NCBI RefSeq assembly: GCF_014648595.1
Contig: NZ_BMRK01000005.1
Span: 68,516-132,515, forward strand
Direction of reading: 5' to 3'
DNA from: Nocardioides luteus
GTDB lineage: Bacteria; Actinomycetota; Actinomycetes; Propionibacteriales; Nocardioidaceae
Length of the DNA: 64,000 bases
The notes under the pieces are model-generated. The model was given only the letters and a program-made list of their open reading frames with translations, had not been told where the DNA came from and ran no database searches. The translations under genes and the position numbers were made by a program. The number at the start of each line of letters is the position of its first letter. The first letter of the stretch is position 1. Positions 34,475 to 42,414 of the stretch are shown in pieces.

Positions 34475-35098
34475 CTTCCTGGTGAAGGTCAGGTGGGTGA
34501 CGCCGCTGGGGGCCGAGACGGCCTCGATGCCGTAGTCGTCCTCGACGGCCTCCAGACCGTCCCAGACACGTGAGCCGCGGCCGAGGACGATCGGCACCTG
34601 GACCAGGTGCATGAAGTCGACGAGCCCGGCGGCGACGAAGTCGCGCACCACGGTGGCGCCGCCGCCGATGCGTACGTCCTGCCCGTCCGCGGCCTCGAAC
34701 GCCGCAGCCAGCGCCTCGGCGGGCGAGGCGTCGAGGAAGTGGTAGGTCGTGCCGCCCTCCATCGCCAGCGGCGGACGGGGGCGGTGGGTGAGGACGAAGG
34801 TCGGCGAATGGAACGGCGGGTTGTCGCCCCACCAGCCCTTCCACTCGGGGTCGTCCTGCCACTCCGGCGGGCCGAACTTGTTGGCGCCCATGATCTCGGC
34901 GCCGATGCCGACGGTGTTGCGCTGCGCGAACGAGTCGTCGACACCTGCGGACCCGGACTCGTCCCAGAAGCGGGTGGCGAACATCCATTCGTGGAGCCGC
35001 TCGCCGGCGTGGCCGAACGGCGCCTCCAGCGACTGCGGCTCACCGGTCGCGAAGCCGTCGAGCGAGATCGAGAAATTGTGGACTCTGGCGTGTGGCAT
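34463..35098 (-). CDS. Dihydrofolate reductase family (RibD C-terminal-like) protein
   Basis: A 211-aa protein of the DHFR-like/RibD_C superfamily: NFSISLDGFATG at the start, ANKFGPPEW, FVLTHRPRPPL, and the NADPH-site VRIGGGATVVRDFVAAGLVDFMHLVQVPIVLG. These proteins in actinobacteria are of unknown substrate; a true folate DHFR is unlikely. GGAGG five bases before ATG 35098 supports the start. Confidence 0.9.
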   Translation of the reverse strand: MPHARVHNFSISLDGFATGEPQSLEAPFGHAGERLHEWMFATRFWDESGSAGVDDSFAQRNTVGIGAEIMGANKFGPPEWQDDPEWKGWWGDNPPFHSPTFVLTHRPRPPLAMEGGTTYHFLDASPAEALAAAFEAADGQDVRIGGGATVVRDFVAAGLVDFMHLVQVPIVLGRGSRVWDGLEAVEDDYGIEAVSAPSGVTHLTFTRKSAG

Positions 35099-35186
35099 GG
35101 GTTCCTCCGTGGACCATGACGACGACGAGGTCTGCTCGTCGTCCGAACGAGCGTACTGCTCGCGGCGCTGGACCGGCGATGGCAAT

Positions 35187-36068
35187 ATGGCGGACGTGCC
35201 CGCCCGCCCCCACGTCGTCATCTGCGGTCCCGCCTCCTGGAACCACCTGATCGCGCTCGACGAGCTGCCCGAGCCCGTGCCCCACATGCAGTTCGCGCGC
35301 CGGGCCTGGCACACGGTCGGCGGCACCTCCGCGGGCAAGGCGCTGCACCTGTCCGATCTCGACGTCGACGTACGCCTGTGGACGTCCGTAGGCGACGACG
35401 CGGACGGCGCACGGCTGTGCGAGCACCTCAGGGAGGCCGGCGTCGTCGTCGAGACGGTCGACAGCGAGCAGACCGAGCAGCACGTGAACCTGATGGCCGA
35501 CGGCGGCCGCATCTCGTTGTACGTCTCGACGCCCTCACCCCCGACCGACGACGCCGTGAGGGCAGCCGCCGGCGCGGTCGGCGCCGCTGACCTCGCCGTC
35601 ATCGATCTCAGTGAGCTCGGCCGACTGGTGCTCGACGCCATGCCCGAGCCGCGGACGCCGCTGTGGACGGACCTGCACGACTACGACGGCACAGCGGCGT
35701 TCCATGAGCCCTTTCTTCGCGCTGCCGATGTGGTCTTCATGAATGACGACGCGGTCGAGGATCCTTGGGTGCTGATGGAGTCGTGTCTCGATCGCGGGCC
35801 CCGCCTGGCGTTGTGCACGCTCGGGGCGGAGGGCGCGATCGCGCTGGAGGCAGACGGAACCCGCCACGAGGTGGCTGCGACGCCGGCGACCGTGGTCGAC
35901 ACGAACGGTGCCGGCGATGCGTTCATGGCAGGCTTCCTGGCCGCGCGGCTTCGTACGACTTCAGTGGGCGCGGCGCTCGACGCAGCCGTGGCGCAGGCGC
36001 GGGTCGCAGTCGAGTCGGAGCATCTTCATCCGGCGCTGGCCCAGAGCGTCAGTCCGCGTTTCCTCTGA
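35187..36068 (+). CDS. PfkB family carbohydrate kinase
   Basis: A 293-aa ribokinase-fold kinase. The anion-hole and catalytic motif VVDTNGAGDAFMAGF places the base at Asp244; WHTVGGTSAGKALHLSDLDVDV is the sugar-side signature. The phosphorylated substrate (sugar or nucleoside) is not apparent. ATG 35187 is given, with GTG 35196 as an alternative because CAATAT lies seven bases before it. It overlaps the convergent CPBP gene by 20 bases. Confidence 0.9.
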   Translation: MADVPARPHVVICGPASWNHLIALDELPEPVPHMQFARRAWHTVGGTSAGKALHLSDLDVDVRLWTSVGDDADGARLCEHLREAGVVVETVDSEQTEQHVNLMADGGRISLYVSTPSPPTDDAVRAAAGAVGAADLAVIDLSELGRLVLDAMPEPRTPLWTDLHDYDGTAAFHEPFLRAADVVFMNDDAVEDPWVLMESCLDRGPRLALCTLGAEGAIALEADGTRHEVAATPATVVDTNGAGDAFMAGFLAARLRTTSVGAALDAAVAQARVAVESEHLHPALAQSVSPRFL

Positions 36069-36819
36069 CGCGACGAGCGAACGTCAGGAGCGCGGCGACC
36101 ATTGCACCGACCACGATCGCGCCGGCGAAGGTGGTCATCGCGATCTCGTCGTCGCCGACGAAGGCGAGCGCGAGGTTGGCGCCGAGGTGGATGAGGGTGC
36201 AGGACGCCATCCGCTGCCAGAACGAGCCGACCATGACGTACGCCATCGTCAGGGTCAGTGCGACGGTGCCGACGACGAACGCGGCGAGCTGGAGCGGCGG
36301 GAGGGCGTAGTACTGGACGTGCCACAGGCCGAACAGCACACCGGTGAGGACGGCGGCTGTCGGGCGGGAGAGCCAGCGCTGCAGGCCGTGGAGCAGCACG
36401 CCGCGGAACCCGATCTCCTCGGTGAGGGCGCCGAGCGTCTGCAGCAGGAGGAAGACGACGATCGGCACGCCGCCGACGTGGCCGGGCGCCGACGGTGCGC
36501 TGCCCCGGGCGACCGAGATCACCGCAAAGTACGCGGCGACCACCGCCAGCGCCAGCAGCAGGGAGACGGTCAGCGCGGGGGAGGCGACCGTCGGCAGCGT
36601 CCAAGGCCCGCGGCCACGGATCAGGGGCCACGCCGCTGCCGCACCGATGGCCGGCGCGAGCATCACCAGCGAGAACGCCTCCATGTCGAGGGATGTCATC
36701 GGCTGGATCGCCAACAGGGCGACAGCGGCGACCAGAGAGGCGACCAGCCAGACGGTCAGGGTGAGTGCGACACGGCGGGTGGAGGCTGGCGTGAGCGCGG
36801 ACTGCGCGGTCGTCGTCAT
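36049..36819 (-). CDS. CPBP family intramembrane metalloprotease
   Basis: A 256-aa membrane protein with about eight hydrophobic helices and the CAAX protease/bacteriocin-processing motifs LTEEIGFRGVLL (EExxxR) and LFGLWHVQYY (FxxxH), with a third His in LIHLGANL. Family members include Rce1-type proteases and bacteriocin immunity proteins. It is divergent from a second CPBP gene 189 bases away. Confidence 0.92.
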   Translation of the reverse strand: MTTTAQSALTPASTRRVALTLTVWLVASLVAAVALLAIQPMTSLDMEAFSLVMLAPAIGAAAAWPLIRGRGPWTLPTVASPALTVSLLLALAVVAAYFAVISVARGSAPSAPGHVGGVPIVVFLLLQTLGALTEEIGFRGVLLHGLQRWLSRPTAAVLTGVLFGLWHVQYYALPPLQLAAFVVGTVALTLTMAYVMVGSFWQRMASCTLIHLGANLALAFVGDDEIAMTTFAGAIVVGAMVAALLTFARRVRGNAD

Positions 36820-37008
36820 GGGCCGAGACTGGCAAAGGTCCCCGAGGCGGACAACGTCTTTTCACGTCCGCGGATGACCCCTCGTGTTGTCCCCCGTGAG
36901 AGCTACACGCAAGTGACCTCCCGAGCGTGACGACGCGGAGGTGCGCGGTCCGTAGCGTTCCGGGTCGGTCGCGGGCGTACGGCTCGCGTCATCTCCGAGG
37001 GAGTTCTC

Positions 37009-37863
37009 ATGAAGTTCGTCTGGCAGTTCCTGGCCGCGATCGCGGTCGCGGCGGTCGGGGGCCGGATCGTGCTCGCGCTCGACGACAGGCCGTGGCTGTG
37101 CCTCGTCGTCGGCGTCGTCACTGCTGCGCTCGCGGTGCTCGTCTACGGGCTGGTCGTCCGGTGGACCGAACGACGGGAGGTCTCGGAGGTCGCTCCGGGC
37201 GGTGCCGCGACCAAGCTGGTGCTGTCGACTCTGCTGGGTGTGGGGGTGTTCGGTTTCGTCATCTCCAACATCTACTTCCTCGGCTTCTACGAGGTGCGCG
37301 GGATGGGTTCGGTGTCCGCCGCCGCCGGCCTGTTCGGGTTCATGGCGGCCGCGGCCGCGACCGAGGAGGTGCTGTACCGCGGGGTGCTCTTCCGTCGGCT
37401 CGAGCACTGGACCGGCACCTGGGTCGCCGTGGTCGTGGTCAGCGCGCTGTTCGGTCTCAGCCACATCCTCAACCCGAACGCCGACTGGTGGGGTGCGCTG
37501 ATCATCGCGCTCACCGGCGGCCTGATGCTCACCTCCGCCTACGTCATGGCGCGCAACCTGTGGGTGCCCATCGGCGTCCACTTCGGCTGGAACTTCGCCG
37601 CCGGTGGCATCTTCAGCACCGAGGTCTCCGGCAACGACACCCCGCCCGGACTGCTCGAGTCGGTGACCTCGGGGCCGAGCCTCGTCACCGGTGGTGGCCT
37701 GGGCCCGGAGGGCAGCATCTACACACTGGTGGGCTGCGGTCTGGTGACCATCGCCTTCCTCTGCGTGGCCAAGCGGCGCGGCCGAGTGCTCGCGATGCGC
37801 CGCAGCAAGCGTCCCGCCGAGCCGGTCGCGGGTGCGGAACCCGTCGCTACACTGCCCCGGTGA
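37009..37863 (+). CDS. CPBP family intramembrane metalloprotease
   Basis: A 284-aa membrane protein with CPBP motifs TEEVLYRGVLFRRLEHW (EExxxR), LFGLSHILNPNADWW and IGVHFGWNF. GAGGGAG precedes ATG 37009. It is the first gene of an operon with a histidine kinase and a response regulator, overlapping the kinase by four bases (GTGA). The link suggests the sensor system and protease act on the same envelope signal, which is inference. Confidence 0.92.
   Translation: MKFVWQFLAAIAVAAVGGRIVLALDDRPWLCLVVGVVTAALAVLVYGLVVRWTERREVSEVAPGGAATKLVLSTLLGVGVFGFVISNIYFLGFYEVRGMGSVSAAAGLFGFMAAAAATEEVLYRGVLFRRLEHWTGTWVAVVVVSALFGLSHILNPNADWWGALIIALTGGLMLTSAYVMARNLWVPIGVHFGWNFAAGGIFSTEVSGNDTPPGLLESVTSGPSLVTGGGLGPEGSIYTLVGCGLVTIAFLCVAKRRGRVLAMRRSKRPAEPVAGAEPVATLPR
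37848..37853 (+). promoter_or_regulatory. Internal -10 element before the histidine kinase gene
   Basis: TACACT inside the end of the CPBP gene, six bases before the kinase GTG at 37860. It may give separate, leaderless expression of the two-component genes. Confidence 0.5.
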
Positions 37864-39020
37864 CGAGCACCGTACGCCGGGTCCTGGACGGGTGGCGCGG
37901 ACGCGACGTCGCCGTCCGGGACCTTCCGCTGGCTCTGCTCGTGCTGACCGTGTCGCTGGTCCTGGCTCCCTACGGCACCGGCACCGAGCTCGGTGGCCTG
38001 CCATCGCGGCCGTTCGACGGCGTGAGCGCGGTGATCATCGTGGCCGAGTGCCTGCCGCTCGCCCTGCTGCGCAGCCGCCCGCTGGCCTGCCTGGTGCTGG
38101 TCTCCGGCGGGTTCGCGGCCGACCAGCTGCTCGCCTTCCACTCCGTCGCAACCCTGGCGCTGCCGGTCTCGGTGCTCTGCGTCAGCGCCTACCTGGACGC
38201 GCGCCGACGCCTGGCGATCGCGTTGCTCTCCGCGGCGTACGTCCTGTTCGCGGTGGCGCTCTACGTGGTCGGGCGGGGGAGCGAGACGGCGATGGAGTTC
38301 GTGACGTTCTACGGCGTGCTCGCGATGCTCTGGATCGTCGGCTCGTGGCTGCGGGCGAGGCGGCAGGCCGAGGAGGAACGGCGACGTCGGATCGCCGAGG
38401 AGACCCGCGCCGCAGAGCGCGCCCGGATCGCCCGCGAGCTGCACGACGTCGTCACCCACCACGTCACCGCGATGGTGCTGCAGGCCGAGGCCGCGCAATA
38501 CCTCACGAAGTCGCCCGACCGGCTCGCCCAGAACCTCTCCGACGTCGCCGGCACCGGCCGGCGCGCGATCACGGACCTACGGCACCTCCTCGGTCTGCTC
38601 GACCCCGACCACGGTGCGGGCGAGCGGACTCCGTCGGTCCAGGGCGTGGAGAACCTGGTCGAGCAGGCCAGACGGGCCGGTCAGCCCGTCGACCTCGCTC
38701 GCGAGGGATCGCCCGCGTCGACGCCCGGCGGTGCCGAGCTCGTCGCCTACCGGGTGGTCCAGGAAGGACTGACCAACGCGCTCAAGCACGCCCACGGCAG
38801 GCGTACGCAGGTGGATGTGCGCTACGACGAGGCCGAGATCGTGGTGCGGGTCAGCACCTCCGGTGCGGTGCCTGCCGCCACGCCCGGAGGCGCCGAGGGC
38901 GGCCGCGGTCTGGCGGGCCTGCGGGAGCGCGTCGCACTGCTCGGCGGCGACTTCGAGGCCTCCGGACGCCGCGACGGGTTCGTGGTGAGCGCCCGCATCC
39001 CCGCAGGGAGCAGGTCGTGA
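37860..39020 (+). CDS. Two-component sensor histidine kinase (NarL-associated, HisKA_3)
   Basis: A 386-aa kinase with four to five N-terminal transmembrane helices, a coiled linker (about residues 165-188), the HisKA_3 site ERARIARELHDVVTHHV with phospho-acceptor His195, and an HATPase domain (NALKHAHG, GRGLAGLRERVALLGG). No extracytoplasmic sensor domain is visible, so it probably senses within the membrane, as in the LiaS/DesK-like group. The stop overlaps the regulator's GTG. Confidence 0.94.
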   Translation: MTSTVRRVLDGWRGRDVAVRDLPLALLVLTVSLVLAPYGTGTELGGLPSRPFDGVSAVIIVAECLPLALLRSRPLACLVLVSGGFAADQLLAFHSVATLALPVSVLCVSAYLDARRRLAIALLSAAYVLFAVALYVVGRGSETAMEFVTFYGVLAMLWIVGSWLRARRQAEEERRRRIAEETRAAERARIARELHDVVTHHVTAMVLQAEAAQYLTKSPDRLAQNLSDVAGTGRRAITDLRHLLGLLDPDHGAGERTPSVQGVENLVEQARRAGQPVDLAREGSPASTPGGAELVAYRVVQEGLTNALKHAHGRRTQVDVRYDEAEIVVRVSTSGAVPAATPGGAEGGRGLAGLRERVALLGGDFEASGRRDGFVVSARIPAGSRS

Positions 39021-39673
39021 GCGCCGTCCGGGTCCTGGTCTGCGACGACCAGGCGATGATCCGCGCAGGGCTGACCACGATCATCGACGCGCAGGACGAT
39101 CTCGAAGTGGTCGGGGAGTGCGGCGACGGGGTGGCCGCGGTCGAGCTGGCGCGCACGCTGCGTCCCGACGTGGTCGTCATGGACATCCGGATGCCCGACC
39201 TCGACGGCATCGAGGCGACCCGGCGCATCGCCGGGGCCTCGGTGAGCGAACCGGTCAAGGTGCTCGTCGTGACGACGTTCAACCTGGACGAGTACGTCTA
39301 CGAGGCGCTCCGCGCCGGAGCGAGCGGATTCCTGCTGAAGGACGCGCCGCCGTCCCAGCTCCTGCACGCGATCCGGACGGTGGCCTCGGGTGCCGCGCTG
39401 ATCGACCCCGAGGTGACCCGGAAGCTCGTCGGCTCCTACGCCGACCGGATCCGTCCGGCGACGAGCAACCGCAGCGACTCAGCGCTGAGCCCGCGCGAGA
39501 CCGAGGTGCTCCGGCTGGTCGCCGAGGGGCTGTCCAACGCCGAGATCGCCGACGTGCTCGTGCTGAGCCAGCAGACCGTGAAGACCTTCGTCTCCCGCAT
39601 CCTCACCAAGCTCGACCTGCGCGACCGCGTCCAGATCGTGGTCTACGCCTACCGCAACGGCCTGGTGGGCTGA
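39017..39673 (+). CDS. NarL/FixJ family response regulator
   Basis: A 218-aa two-domain regulator: receiver with Asp10/Asp11, phospho-acceptor Asp56 (VVMDIRMPD) and Lys in LLKDAPP, then a LuxR-type HTH (LSPRETEVLRLVAEGLSNAEIADVLVLSQQTVKTFVSRILTKL). GTG 39017 overlaps the kinase stop by four bases. Likely targets include the CPBP operon itself. Confidence 0.95.
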   Translation: MSAVRVLVCDDQAMIRAGLTTIIDAQDDLEVVGECGDGVAAVELARTLRPDVVVMDIRMPDLDGIEATRRIAGASVSEPVKVLVVTTFNLDEYVYEALRAGASGFLLKDAPPSQLLHAIRTVASGAALIDPEVTRKLVGSYADRIRPATSNRSDSALSPRETEVLRLVAEGLSNAEIADVLVLSQQTVKTFVSRILTKLDLRDRVQIVVYAYRNGLVG

Positions 39674-39679
39674 CCGGTC

Positions 39680-40660
39680 TCAGCCGCCGAAGGCGGGATG
39701 CCGCGGCTCGCCGGACGCGTGGGACCGGCTGCCCGCCGCGGGCTCGATCGGGTCGAAGGTCCACAGTGCGTACGCACCTGGCCCGACGTGGAGCGTCGAG
39801 CTGCCGATGGTCTCGGTGCGAGGCTCCTCGGCAGGCTCGTCGAGCGCGAAGACGACGTGACGGATGCCCGCCTCCGGAGCCGGCACCGGGAGCAGCCGGA
39901 TGGTGGTCATCCCGTCGAAGGCGAGGACGCCGCCGTCCTTCAGGACCCGGATGGTGATGCCGGCGGCGCGCCACAGCGGCACCATCTTCTCGATGTCGGC
40001 GGAGGTGGTGGCGATCTGGATGCCGATGACGTCGCGCATCTGGTGGTCGAGGTACTGGTCGCGGTTGTAGCGGTCGCGGCTGACGTCACCCTCGTAGGCG
40101 GGAGGAGGGAAGTCGAGGCGCGGGTCGGTGAGGAACTCGTCGCGATACTCCATCGCCCAGGAGAAGAAGGTGTCGTAGGTCGCGGTGGTGTAGGTGACGT
40201 CGAACCACGGGATCGGCTTGCCGTCGCCGAGGTCGGTCACCTGGGTGAACTCGACCGGGTCGACGCCGAGCTCGTGGAGGTTGGCCGTCGCCGTGGCCAG
40301 GTCGCCGTCCTTGTCCGCCGAGACGGCCAAGCCGGTGTCGCCGGCGACGGCGTCGGGGCTGTCGCCCGGACCGAAGAACTCCAGGTAGGTCTCCTTGCCG
40401 AGCAGGTAGCGACCGGTCCAGGTCGAGGTGCCGTCGTTGCCCGTGCTGACCCGACGGTCGGCGAACCGCCCCAGGAACTCCGAGTGCTCGATCGCGTCGG
40501 CCGTCTCCCGGTCGACCATCGCCCAGGCGTGGTTGAAGGCCAGCAGCGGGTCACGACGCTCCTCCTCGGCCTGGGCAGGGGCCGCCGAGACGCCCGAGGT
40601 GATGGTCAGTGCGGCGACCGCAGTCGCGATGAAGCCCGAGATTCTCCATGGAGTCCGCAT
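39680..40660 (-). CDS. Secreted DUF5829 family protein
   Basis: A 326-aa exported protein with signal peptide (cleavage near AAPAQA-EEE, about residue 31). The mature part (FNHAWAMVDRETADAIEHSEFLGRFADRR; WTGRYLLGKETYLEFFGPGD) fits the DUF5829 family and has an overall vicinal-oxygen-chelate-like look (His, repeated beta modules), but no enzyme activity is known. ATG 40660 is chosen for the signal peptide; a longer frame upstream is not needed. Confidence 0.8.
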   Translation of the reverse strand: MRTPWRISGFIATAVAALTITSGVSAAPAQAEEERRDPLLAFNHAWAMVDRETADAIEHSEFLGRFADRRVSTGNDGTSTWTGRYLLGKETYLEFFGPGDSPDAVAGDTGLAVSADKDGDLATATANLHELGVDPVEFTQVTDLGDGKPIPWFDVTYTTATYDTFFSWAMEYRDEFLTDPRLDFPPPAYEGDVSRDRYNRDQYLDHQMRDVIGIQIATTSADIEKMVPLWRAAGITIRVLKDGGVLAFDGMTTIRLLPVPAPEAGIRHVVFALDEPAEEPRTETIGSSTLHVGPGAYALWTFDPIEPAAGSRSHASGEPRHPAFGG

Positions 40661-40727
40661 GGCTCCCAGTCTCGGCGACCGGCACGCTCCTGTCACCGAC
40701 ATCCGGCGGGAGGTCGTGCGTGTCGGG

Positions 40728-41366
40728 TCAGGCGCCGTGGGAGGCGGTGGCCATGGTGGCACCCAGACCGATCATGATGACCCCGCCGCCCGCACCGAGC
40801 CCGTCGAGACGCTTCGGCTTGCGGGCGAACCACGCCTTGGCCCGGCTCGCCGCCACCACCCAGCCGGAGTCGCAGGCGAAGGCCATCGCCGAGAAGATCG
40901 CGCCGAGCAGCAGGATCTGCGGGACCGCGGGCGCGGAGGTGTCGATGAACTGGGGCAGGAACGCCAGATGGAAGACGATCGTCTTCGGGTTGGTCGCCCC
41001 GACGATCATCCCGGTGCGGATCGCGCCCCAGGCGGTCGTCCGGGTGACCTCCCCGCCGTCGAGCGCAGCCCGGGCGTCGGCACGGTGGCGGATCGCCTGG
41101 ACGCCGAGATAGATGACGTACGCAGCCCCGACCAGCTTCACGACGCTGAACGCGACGGTGGAGGCCGCCACCAGCGCGCCGAGCCCGATGGCCACCGCGA
41201 GCACCTGGCCGAACTGGCCCAGCGCGTTGCCGCCGACGGCGAGGACGGCCTCACGACGGCCGGCGGTGAGCGCGCGGCCGAGCGCGAAGAGCACGCTCGG
41301 GCCGGGGATCAGGATGAAGACGAGGGAGGCGAGCCCGAAGGCGGCGAACTGGCTCAGGGACGGCAT
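40728..41366 (-). CDS. LysE family amino acid exporter
   Basis: A 212-aa exporter with about six transmembrane helices and the LysE/RhtB signature IPGPSVLFALGRALTAGRREA near the N-terminus, then GAAYVIYLGVQAIR and NPKTIVFHLAFLPQFI. ATG 41366 is preferred to ATG 41375 because GACAAT lies seven bases upstream. Substrate amino acid unknown. Confidence 0.92.
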   Translation of the reverse strand: MPSLSQFAAFGLASLVFILIPGPSVLFALGRALTAGRREAVLAVGGNALGQFGQVLAVAIGLGALVAASTVAFSVVKLVGAAYVIYLGVQAIRHRADARAALDGGEVTRTTAWGAIRTGMIVGATNPKTIVFHLAFLPQFIDTSAPAVPQILLLGAIFSAMAFACDSGWVVAASRAKAWFARKPKRLDGLGAGGGVIMIGLGATMATASHGA

Positions 41367-41409
41367 GCTCTCCATTGTCCGTCGCGATCGGGCACGCGGC
41401 GAACGGGTT

Positions 41410-42330
41410 TCAGCCCTTGTCCGGGTCGGCCAGCGAGGCGGCGATCCGTCTCAGCTCGGTGAGGGCGCAGGCGATCTCGGGCTGGCGGGAGGTGCCGCTG
41501 CGTACGCTCGTCCGGACGTGACGGACCGGGCTGGCCTCGCCGCGCAGCGGGATCCGCACCAGGTTGTCGGCGTGGGGGATCCGGGCGAGACGCGGCACCA
41601 GCGCGACACCGAACCCGGCCGAGACCAGGGCCGCGCCGGTGTCCCACTCGACGACCTCGTGGGCGTGCTCCGGCGTGAAGCCGGCGGCGGCGCAGGCGGA
41701 GGTGACGAGCTGGTGGTACGGGCGGCCGGGATGCTCCATGATCCAGTGCTCTTCGGCGGCGTCGGCGAGCCGGACCCGGGAGCGGCCGGCCAGCGGGCTG
41801 TCGGCGGGGACCAGCAGGTCGAGGGCGTCCTCCATCAGCCGTTCCTGCTCGAAGCGTGGGTCGGCGGTGGGCGGCAGGTCGGAGGTGCTGACCACGACGG
41901 CGACGTCGACCTGGTCGGCCAGCAGCATGTCGAAGCAGACCTCGGGGTCGGCCTCGATGATCTTGATCGTGGACTGCGGGAAGCGCCGGTCGACCGCGAC
42001 CGCGGCCGGCGGCAGCAGGGCCGAGGCCGCGGTGGAGAAGCCGGCCAGCCGGAGGTAGCCGCGAGCGGCGCCGGAGGCCTGCTGCACGTCGGCGCGGATC
42101 TCCTCCCACTGGGCGAAGAGGCCGTGGCTGCGCTCGAGCAGGGTGAGCGCGGCTCCGGTGAGACGTACGCCTCGGCCGTCCGGCACGAGCAGCTGCGCAC
42201 CCACGTCGCGGGCGAGCGTGCGCAGCTGGTGGGAGATGGCCGAGGGGGTGTAACCGAGATCGGTGGCAGCGGCCGAGACGGTGCCCCGCTCGGCCACCAT
42301 CCGGAGCACCTGGAGCCGCTGGTCGATCAT
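41410..42330 (-). CDS. LysR family transcriptional regulator of the demethylation operon
   Basis: A 306-aa LysR: winged HTH (LQVLRMVAERGTVSAAATDLGYTPSAISHQLRTLARDVGAQLL, about residues 6-48) and a periplasmic-binding-like effector domain. It is divergent from the four-gene N-demethylation operon with an 84-base gap that holds a GTGC-N9-GCAC inverted repeat, so it is the probable activator or repressor. The effector is likely a pathway substrate. Confidence 0.93.
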   Translation of the reverse strand: MIDQRLQVLRMVAERGTVSAAATDLGYTPSAISHQLRTLARDVGAQLLVPDGRGVRLTGAALTLLERSHGLFAQWEEIRADVQQASGAARGYLRLAGFSTAASALLPPAAVAVDRRFPQSTIKIIEADPEVCFDMLLADQVDVAVVVSTSDLPPTADPRFEQERLMEDALDLLVPADSPLAGRSRVRLADAAEEHWIMEHPGRPYHQLVTSACAAAGFTPEHAHEVVEWDTGAALVSAGFGVALVPRLARIPHADNLVRIPLRGEASPVRHVRTSVRSGTSRQPEIACALTELRRIAASLADPDKG

Positions 42331-42339
42331 GCTTCGATT

Positions 42340-42356
42340 GTGCAACCAGATCGCAC
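42340..42356. promoter_or_regulatory. Candidate LysR binding site
   Basis: Inverted repeat GTGC-N9-GCAC in the LysR/oxidoreductase gap, close to the T-N11-A form expected for LysR proteins. It starts 10 bases from the LysR start codon. Confidence 0.5.
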
Positions 42357-42414
42357 GGTAAACAGCGGAAATGTGCGCTTTTCTTGAACAGTGCGGCGGC
42401 GTCACGCTGGTCAT

